DNA of 23,977 nucleotides. Origin: a virus. The notes under the pieces are model-generated. The model was not told the origin of the DNA and did not search any database. It saw only the letters and a program-made list of their open reading frames with translations. A program made the translations under genes and the position numbers. Positions 4,115 to 12,200 of the stretch are shown in pieces. Every line of letters begins with the position of its first letter. Position 1 is the stretch's first letter. Location of the stretch: the IMG/VR virus record IMGVR_UViG_3300042402_004112, positions 1 to 23,977 of that record; one strand, written 5' to 3'.

Positions 4115-4264
4115 TCGTGATTTGACAGTTACGGTATAACGGTATCGTGATGTCGGCGCGGCCCTGCGATATAAAAACGCAACACTACCCTAACCTACAG
4201 AGGTGACAAAACGCGAGAGATATATTAAACTCTAAAAAAATTTTCCGGTAGGATTTTCCACCCC
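4115..4264 (+). other. Non-coding junction with promoter-like and repeat elements
   Basis: About 150 nt without a supported gene. It holds TTGACA (4122-4127) and a possible weak -10 TATCGT (4143-4148) 15 nt later. A direct repeat of ACGGTAT (4131-4137 and 4139-4145) lies between and over them. TATAAA occurs at 4170, and a second direct repeat, ATTTTCC (4240-4246 and 4253-4259), lies just before the next start codon. Base composition changes here from GC-rich to AT-rich. The promoter call is weak because of the short spacer. Confidence 0.35.
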
Positions 4265-4444
4265 ATGAGACCCCTTTATAATATTCCGAAATCCGCAATG
4301 AGATCTAAAAATAAACCCTATTGGAATTTCTGGAAGGTAGTCTTTGCGGGATGGTTAATAAGGTATCCACGGCAGTGCTTTACGATACTCGGAGTGCCGC
4401 TGGGATTTCTGATTGTTGTGATATATAATGCGGTAGCAAAATAA
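4265..4444 (+). CDS. Small single-pass membrane protein
   Basis: A 59-residue protein. The basic, aromatic N-terminal part (RSKNKPYWNFWKVV) leads to a hydrophobic C-terminal segment (FTILGVPLGFLIVVIYNAVA, about residues 39-58) that would span the membrane once. Positive residues before the segment predict the N-terminus inside the cell. A second, internal ATG at residue 12 is possible as a start. No Shine-Dalgarno is visible. No family is recognised. It could act on the host inner membrane, but nothing here shows its partner. Confidence 0.5.
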   Translation: MRPLYNIPKSAMRSKNKPYWNFWKVVFAGWLIRYPRQCFTILGVPLGFLIVVIYNAVAK

Positions 4445-4476
4445 GAGTTACTGAAAAAAATTCGGAAAAATTTTTT

Positions 4477-4671
4477 ATGACCGACAAGATTTATCACATA
4501 TACGCAAAGGACCAGTGCATATATCACAGTCTCTCAAAGGATAAATTTGAGGAGACCTGGGAGATGTTGCACAGGATGGTTGAGTTAATTGATGTGAAAT
4601 TAAAAAAAGAAGATTTTTCTTATGAGGAACTCACAATAAACAAAGAGGCAATTTTAAATTCCTCGCATTGA
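4477..4671 (+). CDS. Conserved small cyanophage protein
   Basis: A 64-residue protein. The opening YHIYAKDQCIYHSLSKDKFEE resembles a short family common in T4-like cyanophages and annotated as hypothetical: a beta strand with YHIYAK, then a helix with a conserved Trp (EETWEMLHRMV). Its C-terminal part (KKEDFSYEELTINKEAI) is charged. A T-rich stretch instead of a Shine-Dalgarno precedes the ATG. The TGA stop (4669-4671) lies inside the TTGACA of the next promoter. The function is unknown. Confidence 0.65.
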   Translation: MTDKIYHIYAKDQCIYHSLSKDKFEETWEMLHRMVELIDVKLKKEDFSYEELTINKEAILNSSH

Positions 4672-4697
4672 CAAGACCATATATAGACTGATAGAAT
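4668..4697 (+). promoter_or_regulatory. Sigma-70-like promoter before the glycosyltransferase
   Basis: TTGACA (4668-4673, a perfect -35 box that includes the stop codon of the upstream gene) and TAGAAT (4692-4697) are separated by 18 nt. An ACTGAT string (4687-4692), part of the TATACTGAT motif of the left block, lies between them. A dyad AAGTT-N5-AACTT (4706-4720) ends directly at the ATG and could affect translation. Confidence 0.55.
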
Positions 4698-4720
4698 TGA
4701 ACTGAAAGTTATTCAAACTT

Positions 4721-5491
4721 ATGGCAAAAGGATTCACTGTTAAAGCAAAGGCACCAACGCCTACTAATACACAAGAATGGGATTATGATGCAATTAAACA
4801 ACGGATGCGGGGCAAGACAATTGTATTTTGTCTACCTGGAAGAGGTTGTTCATTTACATTTCTAAAGAATTTTGTACAACTCTGTTTTGATATGGTTCAG
4901 AACGGAATGAGTATTCAGATTTCACAAGATTACTCATCAATGGTTAACTTTGCACGTTGTAAGTGTCTTGGTGCAAATGTTCTCCGTGGTCCTAAGCAAG
5001 AACCTTGGGATGGTAAACTACAATATGATTATCAACTCTGGATTGATAGCGATATTGTCTTTAATACAGAAACTTTCTGGCAACTTTGCGATCTTGCACT
5101 ACCTGCAGAAGGTTCTGAGCGTGAAGTTGCAGCTGGTTGGTATGCCACAGAAGATGGCCACACAACCTCTGTTGCACACTGGTTGGAAGAGGAGGAGTTC
5201 CGTCAGAATGGTGGCGTAATGAATCACGAAACCGTCGAAAGCATCTCAAAGCGTAGAAAGCCTTTCACAGTTGATTACACTGGATTTGGATGGGTTCTGA
5301 TTAAGAAGGGTGTCTTTGAGAATCTTGAATACCCTTGGTTTGCTCCTAAGATGCAAGTCTTTGAATCTGGTGCAGTTCAGGATATGTGTGGTGAGGATGT
5401 TTCATTCTGCCTTGATGCAAAGGATGCAGGTTTCGAAATCTGGTGTGATCCTCGCATTCGTGTGGGGCACGAGAAAACACGAGTTATCTGA
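4721..5491 (+). CDS. GT-A type glycosyltransferase-like protein
   Basis: A 256-residue protein with the outline of a GT-A glycosyltransferase. An N-terminal Rossmann-like part (TIVFCLPGRG, about 33-42) is followed by the metal-binding DxD motif (WIDSD, 107-111; DSD at 109-111). A later GEDVSFC (224-230) fits the acidic catalytic or acceptor motif, and His250 may be a further metal ligand. A family of this type is common in T4-like cyanophages, sometimes listed only as structural or hypothetical. It would transfer a sugar from a nucleotide donor to phage DNA, a virion protein or a host surface molecule. Neither donor nor acceptor can be told. GC is intermediate (52% in one hand-counted line) and the start codon follows a strong promoter. 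Confidence 0.7.
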   Translation: MAKGFTVKAKAPTPTNTQEWDYDAIKQRMRGKTIVFCLPGRGCSFTFLKNFVQLCFDMVQNGMSIQISQDYSSMVNFARCKCLGANVLRGPKQEPWDGKLQYDYQLWIDSDIVFNTETFWQLCDLALPAEGSEREVAAGWYATEDGHTTSVAHWLEEEEFRQNGGVMNHETVESISKRRKPFTVDYTGFGWVLIKKGVFENLEYPWFAPKMQVFESGAVQDMCGEDVSFCLDAKDAGFEIWCDPRIRVGHEKTRVI

Positions 5492-5494
5492 TGT

Positions 5495-5638
5495 ATGTTT
5501 AACGTCTTATACAAGGGGCGTAAAATTTTTCAAAACCTCTCATATGAAGAATGTGTGGAGGTTTTAGAAAATCTCTCTCAGGAATACTATGAGAGTGGTG
5601 AATATGATCCTAAAGAAATTGAATTGGAGGAAATTTAA
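5495..5638 (+). CDS. Conserved small acidic cyanophage protein
   Basis: A 47-residue protein, MFNVLYKGRKIFQNLSYEEC onward. A beta-hairpin (NVLYKGRKIFQNL) is followed by an acidic helix (YEECVEVLENLSQEYYESGE). Short proteins with this FNVLYKG opening recur in T4-like cyanophages. The ATG at 5495 is 3 nt after the glycosyltransferase stop. An ATG at 5491 overlapping that stop reads only three codons. It forms one transcript with the next two genes (gap 2 nt, then 4-nt overlap). The function is unknown. Confidence 0.65.
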   Translation: MFNVLYKGRKIFQNLSYEECVEVLENLSQEYYESGEYDPKEIELEEI

Positions 5639-5640
5639 AA

Positions 5641-5784
5641 ATGGCAGTTAAAACGAAAAAGTCTTCAAATACTCTTATTGAACCAAAACCCAAAAAATCT
5701 CGTCAAGGAATGGGTAAACATACTAAATATTCATCAAGCAGTCGCAATTCTGCAAAAAAACGCTATCGTGGACAAGGAAAATGA
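5641..5784 (+). CDS. Small strongly basic cyanophage protein
   Basis: A 47-residue protein that is very rich in Lys, Arg and Ser. The core KSRQGMGKHTKYS and the tail KKRYRGQGK make it almost certainly nucleic-acid or acidic-partner binding by charge. It resembles a short, highly conserved protein of cyanomyoviruses without a known role. A good Shine-Dalgarno (GGAGGAAAT) precedes the ATG by about 8 nt. Its TGA overlaps the next ATG (ATGA, 5781-5784), so the two are translationally coupled. Confidence 0.65.
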   Translation: MAVKTKKSSNTLIEPKPKKSRQGMGKHTKYSSSSRNSAKKRYRGQGK

Positions 5785-6005
5785 ACGAAGAGGAACTTAC
5801 AGTAGAACCTAAAGTTTTTGGATGGGTATCTGGATTACCCACAAGACTTCAAGAGCATCCAGATAAACCTGAAGTTTTTGAAGAGGAAGAATCTCCAACT
5901 GCAAGAGAAGCTCGTTTAGAAAGAGAAGCAATTATGGAACGTATGGCAGCAGTCGCAGCAGCAGAAGCAGCACTGGCAGCAGGAGAACTTACAGTTGAAG
6001 AATGA
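5781..6005 (+). CDS. Small acidic, Ala/Glu-rich helical protein
   Basis: A 74-residue acidic protein. Residues about 40-70 (TAREARLEREAIMERMAAVAAAEAALAAGELTVEE) form a long Ala-rich amphipathic helix, possibly a coiled coil. It follows the basic protein with a 4-nt overlap, so the two opposite-charge products are made together and may bind each other. It is the last gene before the terminator at 6034. The family is not recognised beyond similarity to other short cyanophage proteins. Confidence 0.6.
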   Translation: MNEEELTVEPKVFGWVSGLPTRLQEHPDKPEVFEEEESPTAREARLEREAIMERMAAVAAAEAALAAGELTVEE

Positions 6006-6033
6006 GTAATATAAAAGAAATAGCATAGATAGA

Positions 6034-6057
6034 GCAGGAAGAAATTCCTGCTTTTTT
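6034..6057 (+). terminator. Strong intrinsic terminator
   Basis: GCAGGAA (6034-6040) and TTCCTGC (6045-6051) form a perfect 7-bp stem with a GAAA (GNRA) loop, followed by TTTTTT. It lies 29 nt after the stop of the gene at 5781 and closes the transcript that begins at the glycosyltransferase promoter. Confidence 0.92.
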
Positions 6058-6068
6058 AGTATTAATTT

Positions 6069-6764
6069 ATGGCATATCTAAATCATAATCTTCCGACAAT
6101 TACTTGTTATATTCGTAATGAATTTCTTTATAATCATAAAAAAGGTCATGGTGAGGTAACTTTATGTGATGTCCACTCCGTAGCATCCTTAGAGAAGCAC
6201 GTACCACTCTTTGAGGCGTTTCTCGAGAATGGGGTGAACTGGACTCGTAGACCAATACATGCGTTTTGTTGGAAACCTGATGCGCCAGTACCCGAATTAG
6301 AAGAGTGTATGTGGTGGGATTGTTTTTCCCCTTATGTTGATATTCAAGTTCGTTCAAGACTTGCTAACTTACGTGCTGAATTGATCAATTATCGTGGAGA
6401 AAAGAATGAAGGAACTTACATGTTCACTCTTGATTGGTCATGGGAGTCTAAATCTACACTGAATACTAATTTTAGTGAAACCCCAGAGCATAAATGTGCT
6501 CATTTTTTCAAGATGGATAATGGAAACTTCTATGCATATCCTAATAATAAGATATTATGGTACGATGATGCATGGACTAAGAATAGAATTACCAAAAATC
6601 CAGGGTATGAAATAGATTTAACCGAATATTCCGTCGAAAATCGTCGAAAAATTGAAACATCCGACGATTTTATGTACGAAATTACAAAAATTCGGGATAG
6701 CAACCCCGTAAAAAGTTCTGATTTTAACGAATCAGGAGAACAAAATGGATCAAAAAATGCTTAG
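6069..6764 (+). CDS. Conserved hypothetical phage protein
   Basis: A 231-residue protein. The opening MAYLNHNLPTITCYIRNEFLY and the segment PIHAFCWKPDAPVPELEECMWWDCFSPY (about 81-108) resemble a phage protein family of about 200 residues in marine T4-like genomes, annotated as hypothetical. The middle (YMFTLDWSWES) and later KCAHFFKMDNGNFYAYPNNKILWYDDAW are rich in Trp and Tyr. The C-terminal 50 residues look disordered and charged. No catalytic motif is seen. It starts 12 nt after the terminator T run, with no clear promoter, so expression may depend on read-through or on a weak promoter not seen. Its 3' end overlaps the next gene by 20 nt. Confidence 0.65.
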   Translation: MAYLNHNLPTITCYIRNEFLYNHKKGHGEVTLCDVHSVASLEKHVPLFEAFLENGVNWTRRPIHAFCWKPDAPVPELEECMWWDCFSPYVDIQVRSRLANLRAELINYRGEKNEGTYMFTLDWSWESKSTLNTNFSETPEHKCAHFFKMDNGNFYAYPNNKILWYDDAWTKNRITKNPGYEIDLTEYSVENRRKIETSDDFMYEITKIRDSNPVKSSDFNESGEQNGSKNA

Positions 6765-6903
6765 AGAAATTGCAAATGATGATTTAACCCCTAAAGCACA
6801 TGATTTTTTCCATCAAAATGAAATTCATGAAAAAATTCGCAATGATGAAGACTATGATGATTGGGAATATGGAACTGAGCCAATATTTGGTTCAAAATCC
6901 TGA
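6745..6903 (+). CDS. Small acidic hypothetical protein
   Basis: A 52-residue acidic protein, MDQKMLREIANDDLTPKAHD onward, with DEDYDDWEYG in its second half. It has a good Shine-Dalgarno (CAGGAGAA) and starts inside the end of the previous gene (20-nt overlap), so it is coupled to it. Its TGA stop (6901-6903) shares its last base with the late promoter core ATAAATA. No domain is recognised. Confidence 0.6.
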   Translation: MDQKMLREIANDDLTPKAHDFFHQNEIHEKIRNDEDYDDWEYGTEPIFGSKS

Positions 6904-6909
6904 TAAATA
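6902..6909 (+). promoter_or_regulatory. T4-like late promoter core
   Basis: GATAAATA matches the cyanophage late-promoter core NATAAATA read by the gp55-type late sigma factor. It sits 24 nt before the gp25 start and overlaps the stop codon of the upstream gene. It is the only such element before the baseplate genes. Confidence 0.75.
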
Positions 6910-6932
6910 CAATTACTATGTGACATAATTTA

Positions 6933-7334
6933 ATGCCAATAGAAAGGATTAGTAAAGAATTTGTAGACGTAAGTCTTACTATAAAAGTTAATCCTGTGAA
7001 TTTTGATATTCTAATATTAAAGAATGAAACCGCTATTGCGAGAGCAATTAGAAATCTTGTTTTAACCTATCCCGGAGAAAGGTTATTTAATGCAAACTTA
7101 GGATCTAGGATTTCAAGATCATTATTTGAAAATATAGATCCTATAAGTGCAAACAGTATTAAAAATGAAATTGAATATACAATAAGAACATACGAACCAA
7201 GAGTTGAATTAACTGAAGTAATTGTAGATCCTGATTATGATGCTAATAACTTCAATGTGACTATAATTTATAATATCATAGGAGTTGATGTTCCTACTCA
7301 AAAATTATCATTCGCATTACAGCCAACGAGATAA
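6933..7334 (+). CDS. 25: Baseplate wedge subunit gp25
   Basis: A 133-residue protein, close to T4 gp25 (132). The central LTYPGERLFNANLGSRISRSLFE (about 44-66) and the family's EPR motif at 88-90 are diagnostic of the gp25/GpW/TssE fold, a structural core of contractile-tail baseplates. In T4 it joins gp6 and gp53 in the inner baseplate wedge. The next gene starts immediately after its stop. The ATG at 6933 is preferred because it follows the late promoter by 24 nt, giving a short leader without a Shine-Dalgarno. Confidence 0.93.
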   Translation: MPIERISKEFVDVSLTIKVNPVNFDILILKNETAIARAIRNLVLTYPGERLFNANLGSRISRSLFENIDPISANSIKNEIEYTIRTYEPRVELTEVIVDPDYDANNFNVTIIYNIIGVDVPTQKLSFALQPTR

Positions 7335-9290
7335 ATGGCATTAGTAAACTTCACAAATTTAGACTTTGACCAGATTAGAACCTCAATAAAAGATTATTTA
7401 AGAACAAACAGTAATTTTACTGATTATGATTTTGAAGGTTCTAGTTTATCGCATATCATAGATATTCTTGCGTATAATACATACATCTCCTCATACAATG
7501 CTAATATGATTAGCAATGAGGTGTTTATTGATAGTGCGACGTTAAGAGAAAATGTCGTATCTCTCGCAAGAAATATTGGATATCTTCCAAGGTCAAAAAC
7601 AGCATCATCTACGACGATTAACTTTTTTGTTGATCTAAGTGATGTGGCATCGGGAGATAATCCAGTCAATACCAATGAAGATCCAAATGAAGCAAGAACA
7701 GTTACTCTAAAGAGAGGTGTAGTTTGTAGTTCTTCTCAATCTTTTGGATCCGAATCCTACATATTTTCAACCTTGAGTGACATTACTGTTCCAGTTATTA
7801 ATAATATTGCAACATTTAATAATGTTCCCATATATGAAGGAAATTATATAGAGCAAGAATTTACAATAAATCCATTTACACCCAATCCACCACAAAGATA
7901 TATTCTAGATAACTCTAATATTGATTATAAAACAATCACCGTAAAGGTGAAAAACAGTGTAAGAGATACATTTGAATCTGAATATAAATTCGCAGATAGT
8001 TTATTCTCAATTGATGAAAATTCAAGGGTTTTCTTTTTACAAGAAGTTCCGGATGAAAAGTATGAACTATTATTTGGAGATGGTGTTTTCGGTAAGAAAT
8101 TAGAAACTGATAATATTATTAAAGTATCTTATTTAATCACTAATGGCAGTGTTGCTGATAGAATATCATCATTTACCTTTAATGGAATTCTATTCTTCAA
8201 CTCAAACGAAGCTAATGTACGTACAAGAGGTATATCATTAATTACAGCAAATAGTCCATCTTCTGGTGGTAGAGAAATTGAAGATGTTAATTCAATAAGA
8301 TCTTATGCACCTCAAAACTATTCTGCTCAAAATAGAGCTGTTACTGCAAATGATTTTAGAGCTTTGGTTCCCAAATTATATCCAGAAATAGAAACACTGT
8401 CTGTTTATGGTGGTGAAGATTTGGACCCACCAGTTTTTGGAAAAGTTTTTATTGCTTTAAAACCAAAAAATAACGTTTTTCTATCAAATACCGCAAAAGA
8501 GATATTAAAAAAGAAAATAAAATCTTATACAGTTGCTGGAATTAGACCAGAAATTATAGATTTAAAATATCTTTACATTGAAATTGAGAGTGATGTTTAC
8601 TACGACACAAATTTTACAAGTAAACCAAATGATGTTTTGACAAAGATCTTGAGAAATATTGAGAATTACTCAAAATCATCAGATTTAAACAAATATGGTT
8701 CAAGATTTAGATATAGCAATATTACTAGGTTGATTGATAATAGTGATAGATCCATAACCTCTAACATAACCTCAGTCAGAATTAGAAGAGATCTTAGGGC
8801 ATCTCTGAATACACTTGCCGAATATGAAATTTGTTTTGGAAATAGTTTTCATGTTAGAAATCAAAATGGATATAATATAAGATCTTCGGGATTTAATATT
8901 GATGGCACTGCGGAAACTGTATATTTGGCCGATGCTCCAAATGATGACCTTGAAAAAGGTTCGATTTTTGTGTTCCGATTAGAATCGAATGGAATACCAG
9001 TAATTGTCAAACCATCGGCGGGGACTATTGATTATGTTAAAGGAGAGATAATTTTAAATCCATTAAATATAACAGGAACAAAAATATTCAGGGGGGATAA
9101 CCTAATAGAAATCTCGGCACTTCCGGATTCAAATGATATTATAGGGTTGACTGATTTATATTTACAACTCGACTCAAGTAATGCGACGATAACAATGTTT
9201 GAGGACAGAATAATATCTGGATCTGATACTTCCGGAACTAGTTTTATCAAAAATTCAAGTTATTTAGATGAAGATTTAATAAGAAAATAA
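7335..9290 (+). CDS. 6: Baseplate wedge subunit gp6
   Basis: A 651-residue protein, near the length of T4 gp6 (660). Residues about 246-273 (LLFGDGVFGKKL onward) and 330-360 (RAVTANDFRALVPKLYPEI, then YGGED) match the baseplate J-like core that gp6 shares with other contractile tails. gp6 dimers form the ring that ties neighbouring wedges together around gp25. It begins directly at the gp25 stop (0 nt spacing) and its stop lies 1 nt before the giant gene, so all three are on one late message. The N-terminal part (VNFTNLDFDQIRTSIKDYL) is typical of the cyanophage version. Confidence 0.92.
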   Translation: MALVNFTNLDFDQIRTSIKDYLRTNSNFTDYDFEGSSLSHIIDILAYNTYISSYNANMISNEVFIDSATLRENVVSLARNIGYLPRSKTASSTTINFFVDLSDVASGDNPVNTNEDPNEARTVTLKRGVVCSSSQSFGSESYIFSTLSDITVPVINNIATFNNVPIYEGNYIEQEFTINPFTPNPPQRYILDNSNIDYKTITVKVKNSVRDTFESEYKFADSLFSIDENSRVFFLQEVPDEKYELLFGDGVFGKKLETDNIIKVSYLITNGSVADRISSFTFNGILFFNSNEANVRTRGISLITANSPSSGGREIEDVNSIRSYAPQNYSAQNRAVTANDFRALVPKLYPEIETLSVYGGEDLDPPVFGKVFIALKPKNNVFLSNTAKEILKKKIKSYTVAGIRPEIIDLKYLYIEIESDVYYDTNFTSKPNDVLTKILRNIENYSKSSDLNKYGSRFRYSNITRLIDNSDRSITSNITSVRIRRDLRASLNTLAEYEICFGNSFHVRNQNGYNIRSSGFNIDGTAETVYLADAPNDDLEKGSIFVFRLESNGIPVIVKPSAGTIDYVKGEIILNPLNITGTKIFRGDNLIEISALPDSNDIIGLTDLYLQLDSSNATITMFEDRIISGSDTSGTSFIKNSSYLDEDLIRK

Positions 9291-9291
9291 A

Positions 9292-12200
9292 ATGCAAAAC
9301 ACAAGAATTAAACTTTCCACAGTACTTGAGAACCTGCTCCCAGGTTTTATAAAAGAATCTTTTCCTCTTGTAGAAGAATTTTTTAAAGAATATTACAATT
9401 CTTTAGAGGGTAGAGGATTAACTCTTGATGTTTTGCAGAACATAGATCAGTATCTAAAAATAGACAATATTTCAAATCTTGATGAGGATATATTATTAGA
9501 ACAAGAATTGTCAGTTTTTGAGACTGATATTACAGTATCTGGCGGATTTAAACTACCAAATACTTATGGGGTTATTCAAATTGATGATGAAATAATTTTA
9601 TACAAATCAAAAAAATACAATATTGGTACTAATACACATACCCTAAAGGATTGTTATAGGGGTTTTAGTGGGATAACAAGTTTTAGGGAAGATACCAAGG
9701 ATGATTATCTTGAATTTAAATCCTCACAAATAGACTCACACAATATTAATTCGCAAGTTAAAAATCTATCAAACTCAATTCTTTCCGAATTCTTTAAGAA
9801 GGTTAAAATTCAGTTTGCTCCAGGATTTGAAAATGAATCTTTATATAAAGATTTGGATCAAAATTTGTTCATAAAACAAATAAGAGATTTTTATACAACT
9901 AAAGGAACAGATGAGTCCTTTAGAATTTTATTTAAAGCGTTGTATAATGAAAAAGTTGAAATAATTAAACCCCAAGATTTTCTTCTTATTCCATCAAATT
10001 CAGAATATAGAATATCTAAGAATTTTGTAGTAGAGGAGATATCTGGGGATATTACAAAGATAGAAGGAAGAACAATCTATCAAGAAAAAACAGAAATATC
10101 AGATGTTGCTTCAGCAGTTGTAAATAGAGTTCAATTAATAGAAAGAAACGGCAAGAAATTTTATATCCTTAGTGTCGATTTTGATTATGATAGGGATATT
10201 AATGTAAGGGGAACTACATTTGGTTCATTTATAATTGGACCAAAAACTACCATTACGAAAACAGTAAACCTTGGGGATTTTAATATTTGCGTTGACTCTA
10301 CTGTTGGTTTTCCAAAAACACCTTCAGAACTTCTCGTTAAGATAGATGAAAATATAAGTTACACCACTTTTTATGGACTTACAAATAATAATCAATTTTT
10401 ATCAACAACTCCTTTCCCATCGGTTTTAAATCCTGGAACAGAAGTATATTATAATAAGTTTTGTAAGTCATCATATCTTGACGATGATGATAATGAGAAT
10501 GAAGTATTGTTTAGAATAACTGGAGTTTTGAGTGACCTTGAAATTGGAGAAACTTTCAACTTAATTGAAAATTCTTCAGTTCAATTTAAAACTCTAGGAA
10601 AATCTGAAGAAGATAACTTTTTAGCTAATAATTGGATTTTTAATCTACCAGTATTATATGATATAAAATCTATAACATTGAGCAATGTCTCTTCTGGTAC
10701 ATATGTCTATAATGTAGAAGTATACAATAAAAATATTTTAAAAACTGGAGATTTGATAACTTTAATTTCATCAACTCCGACAACATATAACATAGATTTA
10801 CCAATAACAGTTAATGGTGATTATACATTTATATTTTCTTACTCTCCAGAAGAAGGTGAACCACCACTAAATTTAAACCTAACATATAAAGTAAGAAGAA
10901 ATATTAAAAATTTCAAATATTTTGTAGATTCTTTGGCAACAATTGATAATGATATTTACAACTCAGATGTTCAGAATGTATATTATGGAAAAAATAGCGA
11001 TGAAATTTATATTGCAACAAACTCTATACCAAATTATAGAAATGATTCCATCAATCCAAAAAGTTCTTTAGTTAATTTAATATTCAATTCTAGAGTAATT
11101 GAAGTTGATAATCCAATAAATTCATCATTAAAAGATAAAGTCTTAGATTTTGGATCACAAAACCCACACCCATTTATAACTGGAGATGAAATTTTCTACT
11201 CTGTTGGGTCAGATTCATTTGGAGCGGGATTAAATTTAAATCAAAATACTCCATACTACGTTAAAAAAATAAATGATACACAAATTAAAATTGCTGTATC
11301 AAGATCAAATATTAATACAGAAAGTTATTTTGATTTAAAAATTACCGAAGATTCCAATGAAGGTGCGTTTTTTGATAAAGGACATAGGATCGGAAAATTC
11401 TTACCAAGATCAATCATAGATCTGGATGGTAAGATTGTTGCTCAAGGAATTCTTGATTATAATCCAATTGTAAGAAAGATACAAAAACCAGTAAAAGATG
11501 AAAATTCATATGAGACAAAAATTGGACAAACTGGAATCTTTATAAATGGAACAGAATTAACAAACTATAAATCATCTGATAAATTTTATTACAATAAGAT
11601 ACAATCTATTACTCCAATCTCATCTGGAATTAATTATGATGTAATAAATTCACCCCAACTCGTAATAACAGATAGTGAGGGATCTGGCTGTCAAGCTTAT
11701 CCAATAATTAGTGGTAAATTATCAGATTTTAGAGTATTACAAAATGCCTTTAATTATTTGGAAATTCCGACTATCCAAATATCTGGAGGAAATGGATCTG
11801 GCGCTGATACTAAGGTAATTTTAGAATCATACGAATACTCTGTAAATTTTGATTCTTCTCCTACTTCTGGACTAATAAATTTAACAACTGGAACAATAGG
11901 TTTTAGTACAAATCATAATTTTTATGATGGTGAGGAAGTATTTTATGAATTAAAACCAGGAGCATTTCCTATAAGTGGATTGGAGGAAAGTGCAAAATAC
12001 TATGTTGGGGTGATAAGTCCACAGTCTTTGAGATTGTATTCAAATAAAACAGATTCCCTTAGAAAGTTAAATCAAGTAATATTCAGTGATTTTGGAGTTG
12101 GCACAAATTCATTAAGGTCTTCAGAATTAAAAAATAAAATAAATTCCATAACAATACTTTCTGGTGGGTCAAACTACTCAAATAAGAAAGTTTTTGTAGA

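Noticed and set aside
5310-5567. 85-residue + strand frame across the end of the glycosyltransferase
   Set aside because: It overlaps the catalytic C-terminal part of the glycosyltransferase and the start of the next gene, and has no start signal or family features.
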